From Brachyhypopomus gauderio (lineage: Eukaryota > Chordata > Actinopteri > Gymnotiformes > Hypopomidae), in contig NC_135222.1 of assembly GCF_052324685.1 (NCBI RefSeq), positions 4,935,920 to 4,999,919 on the forward strand: a stretch of DNA of 64,000 bases, written 5' to 3'. Positions 23,499 to 37,439 of this stretch are shown here, piece after piece. A program made the position numbers and the translations under genes. Under the pieces are notes generated by a model. It saw nothing but the letters and a program-made list of their open reading frames with translations, had not been told where the DNA came from and made no database searches. The stretch's first letter is position 1, and each line of letters begins with the position of its first letter.

Positions 23499-24086
23499 TC
23501 ACGACTGAGTGGAAGGACAGTGCCCACTCCCTGATCCGTCTGGAGTGCGGCTCAAGCAGCACGGGTTGCACTTCTCAATAAGTGGTAACAGTTTTCCCTG
23601 CTGGTGAAGCTGCCGTGCGTCTGACCCACCTCCAATACACCGGCCATTAACAAACACTCTCGGTACCTGAAATAAGTGGGATAGTGTAAGACTACAAACA
23701 CACTGCCAAGTACAAATTTACTTACATTTCCCTAAACCTAGTACAAACTATACGCCTATATTCATATTGCCATCTAAAGTAACCTAAATTTATACTGACA
23801 ATGCAGTTTAATCCTTTACATTTTTAAAAGGGTTACAATGGTTTTTGGCATGTTTGTTTTGACTTACCGTTCTGGCACCAGTCATCTGGGCCAAGGTGTC
23901 CTGAAGCCGGGTCCCGTCATTATGTTCATCTAATTCAACCACTTTATATGTGGCTCCTATTTCATTAAAAACATTCTTGGCCATCTTGCAATATGGACAT
24001 GTTGTCTTGGAGAATATCACAACACAGTTATGGGCCACAACATCCTAAATTGGAAACAGCAAAACAACGAAAGGTATATGTTGACT

Positions 24087-24125
<39 letters not shown>

Positions 24126-24450
24126 GGTTGCCACCTAGGTCTGACAAAAAACAAGGACACTGTCATACGCGAACGTAAATTGTTTACGGGGGGGGGGGGT
24201 AGTAAATGGACACAGCGCGAAAAATAGACGGATTTAAAGTGTGCAGAAACAGACTAAATAGTCGTTTGAACTAACCAAGTGAAGACCGGGACCGAATATT
24301 AAATAGAAGGAAAACCGGGAGAGGTGGCAACCCTAACACACACACACACACAGCGGATATAAACACAAACAAACTGATTCTAACCTGTACAAACTGCGTA
24401 CATGCTGCGCCTGACAAACCCCCAGCATTAGAGGACGTGAAATTCCCCAT
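23499..24450 (-). CDS. glrx2: Glutaredoxin 2
   Basis: Three exons on the minus strand: 24450-24385, 24044-23868, 23666-23499, with GT-AG borders, giving 136 residues. Glutaredoxins reduce disulfides and protein-glutathione mixed disulfides using glutathione. Visible features: active site CPYC at residues 38-41 (KTTCPYCKMA), TVP cis-proline loop at 81-83, the glutathione-binding NGRCIGGGSD, and Cys29 and Cys114 matching the extra structural disulfide of human GLRX2. The active site is CPYC, whereas human GLRX2 has CSYC. The N-terminus is MGNFTSS, a possible N-myristoylation signal, and no mitochondrial presequence is seen in this first exon; an alternative first exon might exist. Intron 1 holds a MITE in a CA repeat. 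The Cys-rich end (KCNPCC, then GHC) differs from human. Confidence 0.93.
24123..24335. mobile_element. hAT-like MITE inside a CA repeat in glrx2 intron 1
   Basis: Perfect 14-bp terminal inverted repeats: TAGGGTTGCCACCT at 24123-24136 and its complement at 24322-24335. Both sides continue as (AC)n, so an 8-bp ACACACAC target duplication is compatible but cannot be separated from the microsatellite. The interior (213 bp total) has no coding capacity and includes a 10-G run. TAGGG ends suggest hAT; superfamily is inferred. Confidence 0.75.
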
Positions 24451-25621
<1,171 letters not shown>

Positions 25622-28600
25622 TGTTAGCATAATCAATAAGTAAGTAAGGTACCTCTCAAGCTGACAAATTAACATCAGATCTAAGGGTTGACAGTCCAGC
25701 TCATGTCCTGCTGAAAAAGAGTCCCATGTGACAACTTTGAGACCAGTTCACGTGGGAGTATGTGGTGCAGTGGAAGAGAAAGAGAACAGCCAAGGTACAG
25801 CATTCATGGTACCTTGTTCATTGTGACATGGAGGAGAACTGTGTATAAAAAAAATAAAGATTAGTATACATTTATTAGGCCTGCACAACTTCACCCCAAA
25901 GGCTTCATGAGAAGAAAATGTGCCTTCCTTGTTTCCACACCTCTCAGACCTGATGGCGGACCTGGGACAGGTATGCATAGCTAGAAACAGCTGACATTTT
26001 GAAGTTGAAATTAGTCCATATCAGATCCTACTAGTATATATTTTGCCTTTAGATACAGACTACAGGCTCTGTATTTTAAACTGTTGGGTTAAAGTAGGAA
26101 GCATTTCCTTTAAAATGGGTTATTGTATTATTGAGTTTTCACAATGCTTTCTGAGATTTTTGTGTTTTTCATGTTTGTTAGTAGAGTAGTAAAAATATAA
26201 TGATATGATCGAGCAAGTACCACTTCAGTGTTGGTTCTAAAGAAAACCCGTAATCGGTGCTTTTGGGAAACATTGCAGTCAGGTAGACTTGGTATGTGAA
26301 TCAAGTCTGAGCCCATAAGGGTTGGTGCATTTTGCTTTTAGCCACAGGATGGCACTGTATCATTCTAGAAAACTATTTGCAAAAGAAAGCTTGGCACAGA
26401 ATTTCTTTTTTTTTGTGCACCCAAGTCTGAGTCTGTGTTTTCATTTGTCTTTCCACATACCAGATTTAACTGTTCCATATTCTATGCCACTGTCTTGCAA
26501 GTGTGCAAATAGGGCTTTAATTTTGCCTTGATAACCTCAAAAGATAGAGGGGTCCATGCCTTCGCTTGCTTGATAACCATCGTTACTCCTCAGCTAGGCT
26601 AATGGAAACTAGGTGGCTTGCTGAGCAGTGTGAAAAATGTGTGAAAAATACTTTGGTGAGAAATTGATCACTTTAGAAAGGACTAATAAGTGATGACACT
26701 GCACTGGCCCACCTATTGTTTGTTGGATCCACACTGTTGAAATCACACTCTTACCCATCCTCTCTCTCAGCAGGGACGGAGAGAGACTTTGAATTATTTA
26801 TGGGTTACATATTTTAAAGTTTAATGCCTAGAACCTCATTAATAGTGTTACAGTGAAAGAAGCAGTGTAGTGATGTCTACCTCTCTCACACTCGCTGTCT
26901 CTCTTTCTCTCTCTGTCCTCTCTTTTCCTCTGTCTGCCCCACTATCTCTCTCTCTCTCTCTCTATTTTTTCCTTTTGTCTCCTTTTTACTTTCTTTACCA
27001 TTGTGCATTGTACCATAGTTCTAGATGGATACACTATGGCAAAGGTCTTGCTTGTAGACTGCATCGATCAGAACTCTGTCTGCCTCCTGCATTTTGTCTG
27101 TATTTGTGTAGACATTGCGGATAGCTACTCAAGTGGATAATGATTCATCATTAGCCATGTTCTCTGTATTCTAACTCTTAAATCCATACCTCTCGCCAGT
27201 CAGATACATTGCCACTCAGATATATTGCCAGTCAAGCTGATTCCTCAAGAGGTACAGTCACAATTAACTTTTTTTTTTTTACCAATACTTATTTTTTTAT
27301 GCATCCTGGAGTGACCATCCACCACCGTGTTTATCTCATCCTACAACATGAGCTACGTCACAGTTTATTGGGTCATGACAATCAATGATTCTCGTGGGTG
27401 CCTGTATTGGCTAACTCATCTAAACCTTTGAAAATGTGATCCGCCCGCCCGCGCAAAAGCTTTAATACTGAGAAGCAGACACCACTCGCCCACACGCCTC
27501 TCAGTGCAGTGTCATTGCAGTAAGCCCCAATGATTTAATATCTGTTTGCTGCATGCATTTGCAGGCGGCCATGTAATCAAGCAGGATGCCGCGCCTGCCT
27601 GTGCTGTGGCTGCCCTCATAAATCACCGTCCCTGGCGGACAATCGTGCTTGGCTGTATGGAGGAAGGCACCGGCAAAGCCACTGATTACACTCAATGGCT
27701 TATTAAAACCACTCCTACTGCAGGAACAGCACCCCCCCCCCCTCCCCCACCCCTTATGATTTGTCTTTTCCAAGCCACCTTTAGGGAGTCACTTGTAAAT
27801 GATCGCAGGTCCGTGCTGGAACGACACTCCAATTGGGTTCGCCGGCCGAGAATGCGAACAATCTCCCCATGCCCTGATGTGCTCATTTTGCAGCACCAGT
27901 GTAATATATGATGCCTCCTTTGAAGGGAGGCTTGTCTACACTGGGATGTGGACTGCTATCAGGTATGACACTGTGTTAGGGCAACTTACCGCAACTACGC
28001 CCAATCAGGCCTCATCTTGAAGGCTGTCAGCGCAAATTGCTCCTCTAGTCAGGCTGTGCATTCCACACAGATTGGGGTTATGCTGATGACTGGCAACACA
28101 CGGCCTGGATGGCCTCCTAAGCGTCTCATACTGCGTTTTACTGCAAGTGAGCTGTGTGGTGGGAGGTGCAGGGTTTCACCTCCCTGTTGGTATTCAAGAA
28201 GGATAGTTTGCCCTTCGGAGCCGCTGCAGGAGGGGCACAAGCCAGTGATCTGGGTTGTTCAAGGTCTCAAAAGGGATTTCACAGCTTCTTGAGCACAGTA
28301 ATCCACTGGTGTCCATTCAAGATGGCAAATGAAACGCACCCCAGAGAGAGGCGGGGTGGGTGGGTGGGGGAAATAGAATACCTTCATCGAAGTGTATCGC
28401 CACCATAATTGGGAAATTTTCTGTGAAAAAAAGAAAAAAGGAGAAGGTTAGTGTGTATGAGTGTATGTATCTACATGTACTGTACACACCACTCACCTCC
28501 CACTGTATTAGAAATATCTACCTTGCATCTACAATCTCTGGCACTGTATTAGGTATACAGCTACCTTGTATCATGTAGCTTTCGTTTATTGGATTACAAC

Positions 28601-28675
28601 TGTGCCATGCACAATGTGTGAGGTACCCTCTGTCCTATTCATTTCTGACAGCAGACTATTACTATGACTTTAAAC
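25622..28675. other. Gene desert, first part
   Basis: No exon recognised. Contains CT-rich simple sequence at about 26878-26965 and a C-rich stretch at about 27731-27752. The segment about 27541-28300 is more GC-balanced, CpG-containing and free of simple repeats than its surroundings, with TGTAATCA and GATTACA motifs, and is a candidate for conserved non-coding sequence (inference only). Confidence 0.35.
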
Positions 28676-28685
28676 GTGTGTGTGT

Positions 28686-28732
<47 letters not shown>
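28676..28732. repeat. GT microsatellite
   Basis: Dinucleotide run of about 28 units with a single GAG interruption. Confidence 0.95.
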
Positions 28733-28735
<3 letters not shown>

Positions 28736-30063
28736 AAGACGTAGTACTCCCCTTCTGATGGCCTTTTTCAGAACTGCTCCCCATAGAGACCTTTTCTAAT
28801 CAGCTCTGCAGGGAATTATATATTTAGTGCATCTTTTTCGATTCCATTATATTCTGAAAGTGCATGTTACTATACTACCAATGTTCTTGCCACACCTTTT
28901 TTTCATTTCCACACGTCTGGCCTGGATCTGTGAGATCCACTCCAGAGCCTTTTTGTGTTACTTTTGCCTCTTCACCCGAGACGTGGGCCCCCAGGGGTCC
29001 CCAGGTGCATCTTTATCAGCAGACTACAGAGGCCTCCACCATTCGCCTATGGCCCTCCTCCTTTATCTCAGCCAGGAATTACACTGACCTTGCAGCCTGT
29101 CTCCTTATCGCCAGGCCGATAATCTGCTCCACGGCAAAGAACGTCCACGTCAAATGTCAAGGCAAGTTAGCACCAGCCTCGTCTACCTCGGCAACCCCTG
29201 TGTCACAGGACGCTTCCATGTAGTTTCACAGTCCCAGTATAATGAATACAGTGGTACTATGGTACTGTGGTACTATCAAAATGGATTCTTCCTTGGTCGG
29301 GATCATCATGGATGTGGATGACCTTGGATCCACTAAAGAAGATGGGGAAGAAGTTAATTCCTAAATAACACATTTTAATATGGAAGAATTGTAATTAGTA
29401 TCATGTAGTTACTTAAACTGCACACCAATACATTATGATGTATTGAGTGAATCACAGCAACAAAACAGTACAATTAACCCAGAACCACTACATAACATGG
29501 AATACCAGTGTTTTATCATATCTGTATTGAGTGCATGAGTTTGCAATGTCCCTGTGTTCATGAAAATAAATAATTTGTATTATAACCTATGCAGGTCAGA
29601 CAGTGTTTTTCTATTGCGTTTGTGGTCTACTGCATTTCTGTTTGGCTGGTTAAAAATGCCTTTGTTATTTCGTAATCCTGCTGGTATCCAGTATAAACGT
29701 CAACATCAGCATATGTTGTGGCTATGTGATGCAAGCCTTAGCCTTGCAAACGCAAAGCCTCGGAGAGTCTTCTGATTAGCATCTCTGTGGTGTAATCTAC
29801 CCAGTGTGTGTTTACGCACATGTAAGAAGTGTAGGGACCTGACGTCTTATTACACGGAAGGGGTCTTACTGAGTCACATGCATTTTTAAAACCAAACCTT
29901 GGATGTCTAACATCAAATGATTGTGGGAAAGAAGAAAGCTGGGGAGGGAACGTATTTCTCCTGCTTCCCATCCTGTTGCTCTCAATCTGCTTCTTAATTT
30001 CCGTCTCTGTCTGTCTCTCTCTCTGTCTCTCTCTCTCCAGCACCTCTGTCTGTCTCAGTTTCA

Positions 30064-30067
<4 letters not shown>
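28733..30067. other. Gene desert, second part
   Basis: No exon recognised. A GC-balanced block at about 28920-29220, rich in CC/GG and without simple repeats, stands out from AT-rich flanks and may be conserved non-coding DNA; this rests on composition only. Confidence 0.3.

Positions 30068-30118
<51 letters not shown>
30068..30118. repeat. CT microsatellite
   Basis: About 25 pure CT units, with degenerate CT-rich sequence on both sides (from about 30003 to 30180) and C-rich tracts at 30190-30225. Confidence 0.95.
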
Positions 30119-30121
<3 letters not shown>

Positions 30122-30225
30122 CCCCCACAGCCCCTGCTTCTCTTCTGTCATGGTGACACGCTTGCTGTCTCTCTCCCTCTGTCACTGTCACTCCCCCCCC
30201 CTCCTCGTCACCCCCCCCACCCCCC

Positions 30226-33200
30226 ATTTCACAACTCCACAGATCAATGACCAGTTACCATGGCAATGAAACAGCCCAGCCACATGGGTGCCTTGCGTGT
30301 TTCAGAAGTCTAAAGCTACCTGCAGCCGAATCTCCCCTCCCCTCAGTCAAAGCAGTGAGGCTTATCTTTTTGATAAGGTCACCCACGTATGAACACTCTC
30401 CAAGTTAAAGAACACAGCTCCTCCTCCACATTCTAGCCATGTACCCTCCTGTCTTTTAAATGTGTATGTAATTGTCCTGTACCAAGCTCACCCCACTAAA
30501 ACATCACTGGTAGCTTGCAAGAGGTGAAGCAAACAAACGGCATTCCCCGGGAGATGTGATGCTGTCTCCATGTAATATGAATGGCATGTAGAGTTTGTGG
30601 ATGTGTGGCTCTCAGAGGGGGGCGATGGTGCTGGTGGTGTTAGGTCAGGCTCAGGCAGGGGCGGAGGGAGGGCGTCTGTTGATTTTTTTTCTCCACCATT
30701 GCTGAATGCTCAGTACGCAGCCTCTCTCCGGCTCCTTCTCCACACACTGAGCCGATCAGCTTTATTCTCGGAATGACAGATGGGCCAATTATAATAAAAC
30801 CAAGAACGATGCCATTTCCTCCGCAAACAGTTGACTTAATTATTCGCCAGAGTGGGTAGGGAGAGAGATGCGGGAGGTTGGGCGGCGGGTGAGGATGAAC
30901 TCTGGGATCCCCAGCAGACCTGGAGCCTGACCTTGTCAAGCAAAGGTTACCGTGCATATAATGAGTTTTGTCTGACAGTGAATTGGAAAGGTTCAGGACA
31001 GACCTTTCCCATTTGCCCCGTTCCCTGAGTGTAAGGAACTCATTTGGTGAGGACAGAGTAAATTAATAATTTCATGTAACTACAGACCACCTTAAGAAAC
31101 ACGAGAAAATGTGAAGGCATATTAAAGGGGAATTGGACTGCTATAGGCACAAGGGCTAAAAAATGTACAATGCAGACATAGATACATTATGTGAACCTCA
31201 TTCGGGGTGAACTACTGGATAAGGTTAGGCGTTGTCTTCCTTTATCAAAGACCCCTTTTAGTTGACTTCCATTAGATCTCTTCCAAGTTTGAATTATCAG
31301 GAACAGGCATGTCAACATCTATCTTCAAGGTCCATCATTCTCAACCAAAAAAAAGTTCTTCCTTGTTTGTGGTCTGCTCTGTGCAGGCAGGACAAACCCC
31401 ACTACCATTCACAGAGGAAACTGAAAAGCAGAAACTTTGAGACAACTCAGACTCCACATAGACAGCAACAAATTCTGCAAGACATTCCAGTCTGATACAC
31501 TGGCTGTCTAGCGGGTTATTACACACACTTGGGAACAGCCTTAGGAAACCCTGTCTAAGAAAACTGCCCTAAAAAAGTTGGTATCTTGTAATTTGCAGAC
31601 TGCAACATTGAAGAACCTGTAGGTGGTGTGAAGTATAAATGTACAAAAGTGCTTAATGGCTTTGGAATATCCTGACCTATTTTGAAATGAGCTTCAATCA
31701 TAGGCTTATACTATAGAGTTGGGTTTTTGGATTGAAAACAATACAAAGAGCACTTTTCTGAGGGAATTAAAGATGTTTTTCAGAAGTGATGGTACAAAGA
31801 TGAAAACTGGTTCCCCTCTCCTCCTCTAGAGGGAATCAGCAGTTTTGTCTGTTGTTATCTGGTATCAAGTACATGGAGTTCTCTGAGAAGTCTTATTGTC
31901 AACCTGCAATGGCGAAGTACAGAGAAATGATGAAAATATGTTGTGTGCTCTTCATGGAATCATGAGAATACCATGTGCACATACTGTAGAAGTACAGCGT
32001 ATAAGCGTATAATCCAACATTGGGAATAATGCTGATAACAGAAGCAAATTCATGGAATTGTTAAGCAGTTGAATCAGTTGTCACCCTGTGTGAACCTGTG
32101 TATACCCATTTGTGAGCATTATACCTACTGTGATGTACAGTTCAGCTGAAGAATCTTAAAAGCCTGTTAAACCATGTCATTTTACAGGAACAGTGATATT
32201 CATAGAGATGTGGGAATGTTGTAGAAATTAAATGTCTTAGACTGGTCTTCTAATGAAAAAAATGTTTATCCGTGAATGCAAATCTTTTCCTAAAGCATTT
32301 CTACACTCCTGAGAGTATTTTTCTTTTCTTGAAGGAGAAGGAGAAGGGGTGGGGGTGGTGGTGGTGGTGGTGGAGTTCTTCACCCAGAGTAAAAACAGCT
32401 CCCAGATGCAGAAACTGTGCCATGCAGTTACAGGTACGAGAGCAGATATGCGTTAAGAATACCAATATGTGCTGATGCTGGCAAGAACAGGGCGAATCCT
32501 CCAAGACGGTTCTCATTTTTTCTAATTGCGTGAGAGTACAGTGTCTACTCTAGCATATCTTACATCTAATCTTTTTTTGTGTTGCTAACAAATGTGATTT
32601 CAGGTTGGTATAAATTCAGCATTACACAGATATACACAAAGCAATTGCACTAATAGTACATTACGTGATGGCCACTAGCACGGTTGCTGTGTTTGGAAGT
32701 GATAGCATGCGCTACACCAACTCTCTTGCTAACTGCACTTTTCTATTTGGGAAGCAGGCAAAATCTAGTCAAATCTAGTAAAATTATTAATGACATTACA
32801 TTAATAATGATAGGTAGCTAGGTGATTGTTGATTTTATGTTCAGAAATGTTACTAAATGGAGTTACATGGTATCTTTTTAGTGATGGCCTCAAATCCAGG
32901 CCTAGTCACAGCTAACACATTACAAAGACAAATATCATATTTAGCATGAGGCATTTGACATAAATGTCATGCATGCATACAGCAGATATTCTATATACAT
33001 GGAATATGAGATGCTTGCACCACTACACTGAGGTTACAGAAACCCCTGCATTGCAATCCTGTGTTAACTGTCATCCTTAAATGCAAATCAAGAATGCAAA
33101 CCAAATTAAAAGTAGAGAGAGCAGTTAAATGCATATTCATATCAAGCAGGTTCAAAAGGCTGATTCCATGGATACTATGTTGTGATATGACTGTTTTAAT

Positions 33201-36200
33201 GTGGATGTGGTCTTATACCTAACTTTTCAAGACACCGTCGTGCTTATATGGCTGAATGAGCAAGTACTATTTTGGTATGTTGCATTGTGTCAGTCAGTCC
33301 AGGTGGTTCAGTAGTGGTCACACACCAGTGAAGTTTATAATTAGCTGTTGGCTCCTGTTCTCATTGGTCCTATCAGAAAGCTCCTGGGACTTGGCTGAAA
33401 TCGTTCTAGTGTTTCAGCATCTAAAGAAGTTTTGCTTAGCCTAATGGACTCTGGGGCTATTCAGATTTACGGGGACTGAACATAGTAGGCTGTAAAGTGA
33501 CTTAGGATATTTCAGTCCTGTTTTTTATGCTTCTCACATATCTCTTTTGACATGCTAGAAGACAATAACTGAACCATTTTTTTAAGATGCTCCCCCATCC
33601 CTCATGATATCACGCGTCACGACTGCATTTGAACAAGGCTCTCACTCATAGTGAGTCACTGATGAAAGATGCCGCGCGCAGATAGATAGCAACTACATAT
33701 GTTGCAGTAAGGATCAGTATTGCATTTCATTTGAAACCACTGCAAAGGGGTTTGTGGTAAGGTATTGAAGAAGGTTAAGGTTTCAGGAGACTACAGTGTG
33801 GCTCTAGTAACCTTTCCCAAACTGAGTCATTCACAGACAACAGCAGCTGTCTCCATCCATTGCAGTAAGATGGGCATTTCTGGCATATCTTGGCCTTTAA
33901 TAAGAGAGCAGAAATTAGGATTAACTGTCTCAGAGGATGTTCAGCCAAGACAGCATCAATTTGACAGGAAATTACATACATAAAAAACAAATAAATAAAG
34001 AAATAAATGTGTAAAAGTACCAAACCACTTTTAAAGATAAGTCTTTGTAACAATACCTGCTCTTAAAGATCTGAAACAGAATGTTTGAAAAAAAAAGATC
34101 ATCCCAATGTCAAATGCTTGTAAAGAAACCGTCTGATCTCATGCTCATGTTAAGAGTGCACGCCGGGTATGCTGAGAGGCACCAAGAGACTTTGTTCTTA
34201 AGAGCCGTGCAGGCTTCAGGAGAGGTCGGGCTGTTTATCGTGCCCTGAACCCCCCCCCCCCCCCCCAATTCTGCTCTGTAATTTCTGCGCAGAGTGGCCC
34301 CAGAGTGCTAAACCCGAGCCCTCCGCCGACCCACTCCATCACGGTGGACATCTCAATCTGTTTCCCGTGTTCACTTTCCCCACGTTTAGAACAGCACAGC
34401 TTTTCAATACTGATCAGTCAGTGCCTCTTCTCTGCTCATTCATCACCTACACCCTGCTCACGCTTTTCTCACAGTTTCTTTTCACCCTGCCGCACTTTCC
34501 ATACCTTAAGAAATCAGAGAGGCCGAGCGCGAGAGAGGGAGCGCGGTGGTTTTTGCCCGCGCGTTGCGCCCGGCGCTGAGGATACGACGGCAAACCCGGT
34601 CCGTCATGTCCTCATATACCCTGCTCCGGCTTTGATTCATGTTAATTGCAGAAGATGAGCACTTAGGAATGAGACAAGAGTTTAATGGATTGCAGAATCC
34701 TGGAAAAAACACACTGTAGTATTGACTTCTCTCCCTGGTAAGGATGTAATCTATTCTGTGCCCTTAAGGCCCAGAGCATTGAACACCAACAAAGTGGCGA
34801 AAATAAAGAAGCAGTGTTTGCTCCCTTTGTACTGGGACAATGAAGACAATGTTCTTGTTATTTTGGCTGTATACTCAGTCTGTTCAGATGAAAGCCGGAA
34901 GAAAACTGCAAGAAGAACCACAGAAGCCACATTTCCTCTGTTCCCGGGCACAGTGTATGGTGTTATATTATTCTGGAATAATGGCACTCTTTAATAGACA
35001 GGCAAGCATGACTATTGAAACAAATGAACCTTACATAAGTCAAAGCAGCTACATTGTATCTGTGGTTGGGTGTCATCACTATGCTTCTGTTTTTAGCATT
35101 TTCCTTAATTTAGGAGACCTGAGCCTTTACTGTGAACTAAAGCAAATGATTTGCATAAGGGGAGGTAATCTCCATGGATAACAACAGAAAAATAAACCAA
35201 CAAAAACAACAACAAAACAATCAGTAATGACCATGACATAGTTCATAGAAACCATCATGGAATAATGAGTCTCTGCAGGTTTCACAACATTTACTGTCTT
35301 TTCCATTTCAGGGTAACTGTTGTGTTTAGCAGTCTAGACACTTCAGGATTTTGAGACCCACCTAATCTGATGTTTTCTAGGGGATTTTAGGTGAATGTAT
35401 TCTGGACCAGTTACCAGTAATTATCAAGTTCGGTGTAGAACATGGTCACAGTGTTTGCATGGTTGCAATATCTAATTAGAATCTAAGCATCTTTTCTCTT
35501 GCCTATCTTGTCTGATACAGAAGTCTGTCCCTTTGCACCCACTTGTTATTGAATCTCATTTTGAATGTTAGTAATGTACTCTAAGATGAGACTTCATGAA
35601 AACCTCCTCAGGGACCCCTATAATTTAAGTGCTCTGTAAACTCTAAATGCAATTACTGAGGTCGCTCAAATATATGTTTAATTAAACCGAGACAGACAGA
35701 TGTGTAATGAAAGTAATAAATAAACTCTTCAAATGTGGCATGAATCAGTTTAATTAGATTACCTTCAGCCTAATATGACGAGATACTTCAACTAATGTGT
35801 TTTGATCCTCAGCAACAGTATCTGCTCTCACAGTTACAGCTTTGTGTTCTCTTTATTTATGTGAATAAATATTTCACAATAAGTGAAATAGCTGATGTGA
35901 TTGTGGAAATATAAGTCACCAATAACAGGCCAATTAAAGCTTAACTAGGCAGAATTTTCAGGATATATTTGTAATCAATGGATAGTTTGAGTTTTTACAC
36001 CTATGATCTATGACCCTTACGTGACTTTCAATTTCCCCAAATGCAAATAAAATCCAAAACTCACTGGACAAAAGCTCCAGAGCAAAATTAAGCACTACTC
36101 CACTTTAGCCTGAGATGAAGCATAGAATACATGTAATAGACTGCTGAGGTCAAAATGAATATAGAAAACCGTTATTCCAATAAGATGGATATATTGGAAT

Positions 36201-36347
36201 AACCCCCCCCCCCCCCCCCCCCCCCAAGAAAATCATGTTTGGAACATTTTGCCAGTATAATGCATGTACAGTGTAGGTTGTAGCTATAAATAAAGATGAT
36301 AACATTTCAGTGTTTTCTCTATAGACAGGCAGAATAGTATACTGAAA
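30226..36347. other. Gene desert, third part
   Basis: No convincing gene. About 30740-30850 is a repeat-free block containing CCAATTATAATAAAACC and TTAATTATTCGCC, homeodomain-type TAAT cores that make it a candidate enhancer. A 17-C run is at 34250-34266 and a 23-C run at 36203-36225. About 34480-34580 is locally CpG-rich. Confidence 0.35.
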
Positions 36348-36671
36348 TCAAATAAACAACAACAAAAACAAACCAGAAAAAAATAAACATCTCTGTGTCT
36401 CTGGAATGCTTAATCTATATATTTCAGGTAATATTAGCCCTAGCCAGCCAAAGAGGAAGCACACATTGGTGTACTTTATCTCTCCCTGGCAAGACACTCG
36501 GGTAACATCCCCACAATCCTCCTCCATTGTCTGGTAGAGTTTCTCCCGCTCATATGGATTTGTCATCCACCACCAATGCTGATGATGTGGAAGGAATGGG
36601 AAGTCACTTGCTAGAAACAGATTAGGGAATTTAGAATCGTCAGTGAACCAGCTGCAACACCACAGCGCCAT
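36348..36671 (-). pseudogene. Possible HARBI1-like transposase remnant, 3' part
   Basis: Minus-strand open frame of 107 codons containing FTDDSKFPNLF and HWWWMTNPYEREKLYQ. Together with a second minus-strand fragment at 37440-37586 (KQGAFLANQTVVDVSNHNQDL), this loosely recalls the DDE region of Harbinger/HARBI1 nucleases (the -NTQVVVD- and -WLMTPY- segments). The two are split by the hAT insertion and TA repeats at 36676-37426. The match is by eye and weak. Confidence 0.3.
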
Positions 36672-36672
36672 A

Positions 36673-36703
<31 letters not shown>

Positions 36704-36706
<3 letters not shown>

Positions 36707-37350
36707 GGGTGGGACGCGATTAAAAAAATTAATCAAATTAATTACAAGCTTTGTAATTAATTAATCAAAATTAATTGCATTTTAATCGCATTTCAATATT
36801 TAACATGAGAAATATTAATTTAAGTTTGAATGATGAATGAATCAATGAACATAAGCATAAACTTCAACATCTTGCTTATTTTTCCACCAGTCTACTACAC
36901 AGACCAATAGAGTGCAGAAAACAGAGCAAACAGTTTTTAGAACACTGGAAATTCTGACCAAAAATGTGTCGTCCAGTCCACTTATATATACGGCCTCTGG
37001 TTAGCCCCAACATGTTTTGCGTTGAGGTGGTAATGAAGGGTGGAAGTGCTCCTGTGATAAGTGAACTCCTTCCTACATAAAGTGCAAATAACACTATTTT
37101 TGTTTGTACTTCCATCTGGAAGTTTCTTATATTTAAATTTCCCATCCACCAGCGTAGCCTCTTCAGTCATCTCCATCATGCTCATCTTATTGTGCATCCA
37201 TATAATCTGTATGTCTGGAACTCGTGCACTGAGAAACTTTCCATGGAGCAAGTGTCTCATGCGTTAAATGCGTTAAAATGTGTTAATTTTTTTAGTTTGT
37301 TAATTTCCCTGTAATTAATTCATCGAAATTAACGCGTTAAAATCCCACCA

Positions 37351-37353
<3 letters not shown>
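36704..37353 (-). mobile_element. Internally deleted hAT element with BED-finger remnant
   Basis: Ends are inverted: TTAGGGGTGGGA at 36703-36714 and its near complement ending at 37353-37354 (one mismatch), with AT-rich subterminal TTAATT motifs on both sides. The target duplication would be ATATATAT (36696-36703 and 37354-37361), inside a TA microsatellite. On the minus strand an ATG at 37260 opens a 92-codon frame that carries a BED-type zinc finger, CTLCRKEFTYHRSTSTLHYH followed by LNAKH, as in ZBED1-like hAT transposases. The catalytic part is missing, so this is a non-autonomous 650-bp derivative. Confidence 0.78.

Positions 37354-37426
<73 letters not shown>
37354..37426. repeat. TA microsatellite
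   Basis: About 36 AT units on the right of the hAT element; a shorter run (36676-36703) lies on its left. The element evidently split one TA tract. Confidence 0.95.
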
Positions 37427-37429
<3 letters not shown>

Positions 37430-37439
37430 AGAGGCTGAT

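Noticed and set aside
27546-28408. Chain of overlapping open frames on both strands
   Set aside because: No family motifs, no consistent splice phases, and no codon-bias sign; the low stop density follows from higher GC.
29738-30269. Several open frames on both strands rich in RE/RER or SLSL
   Set aside because: They are translations of the CT/GA microsatellite.
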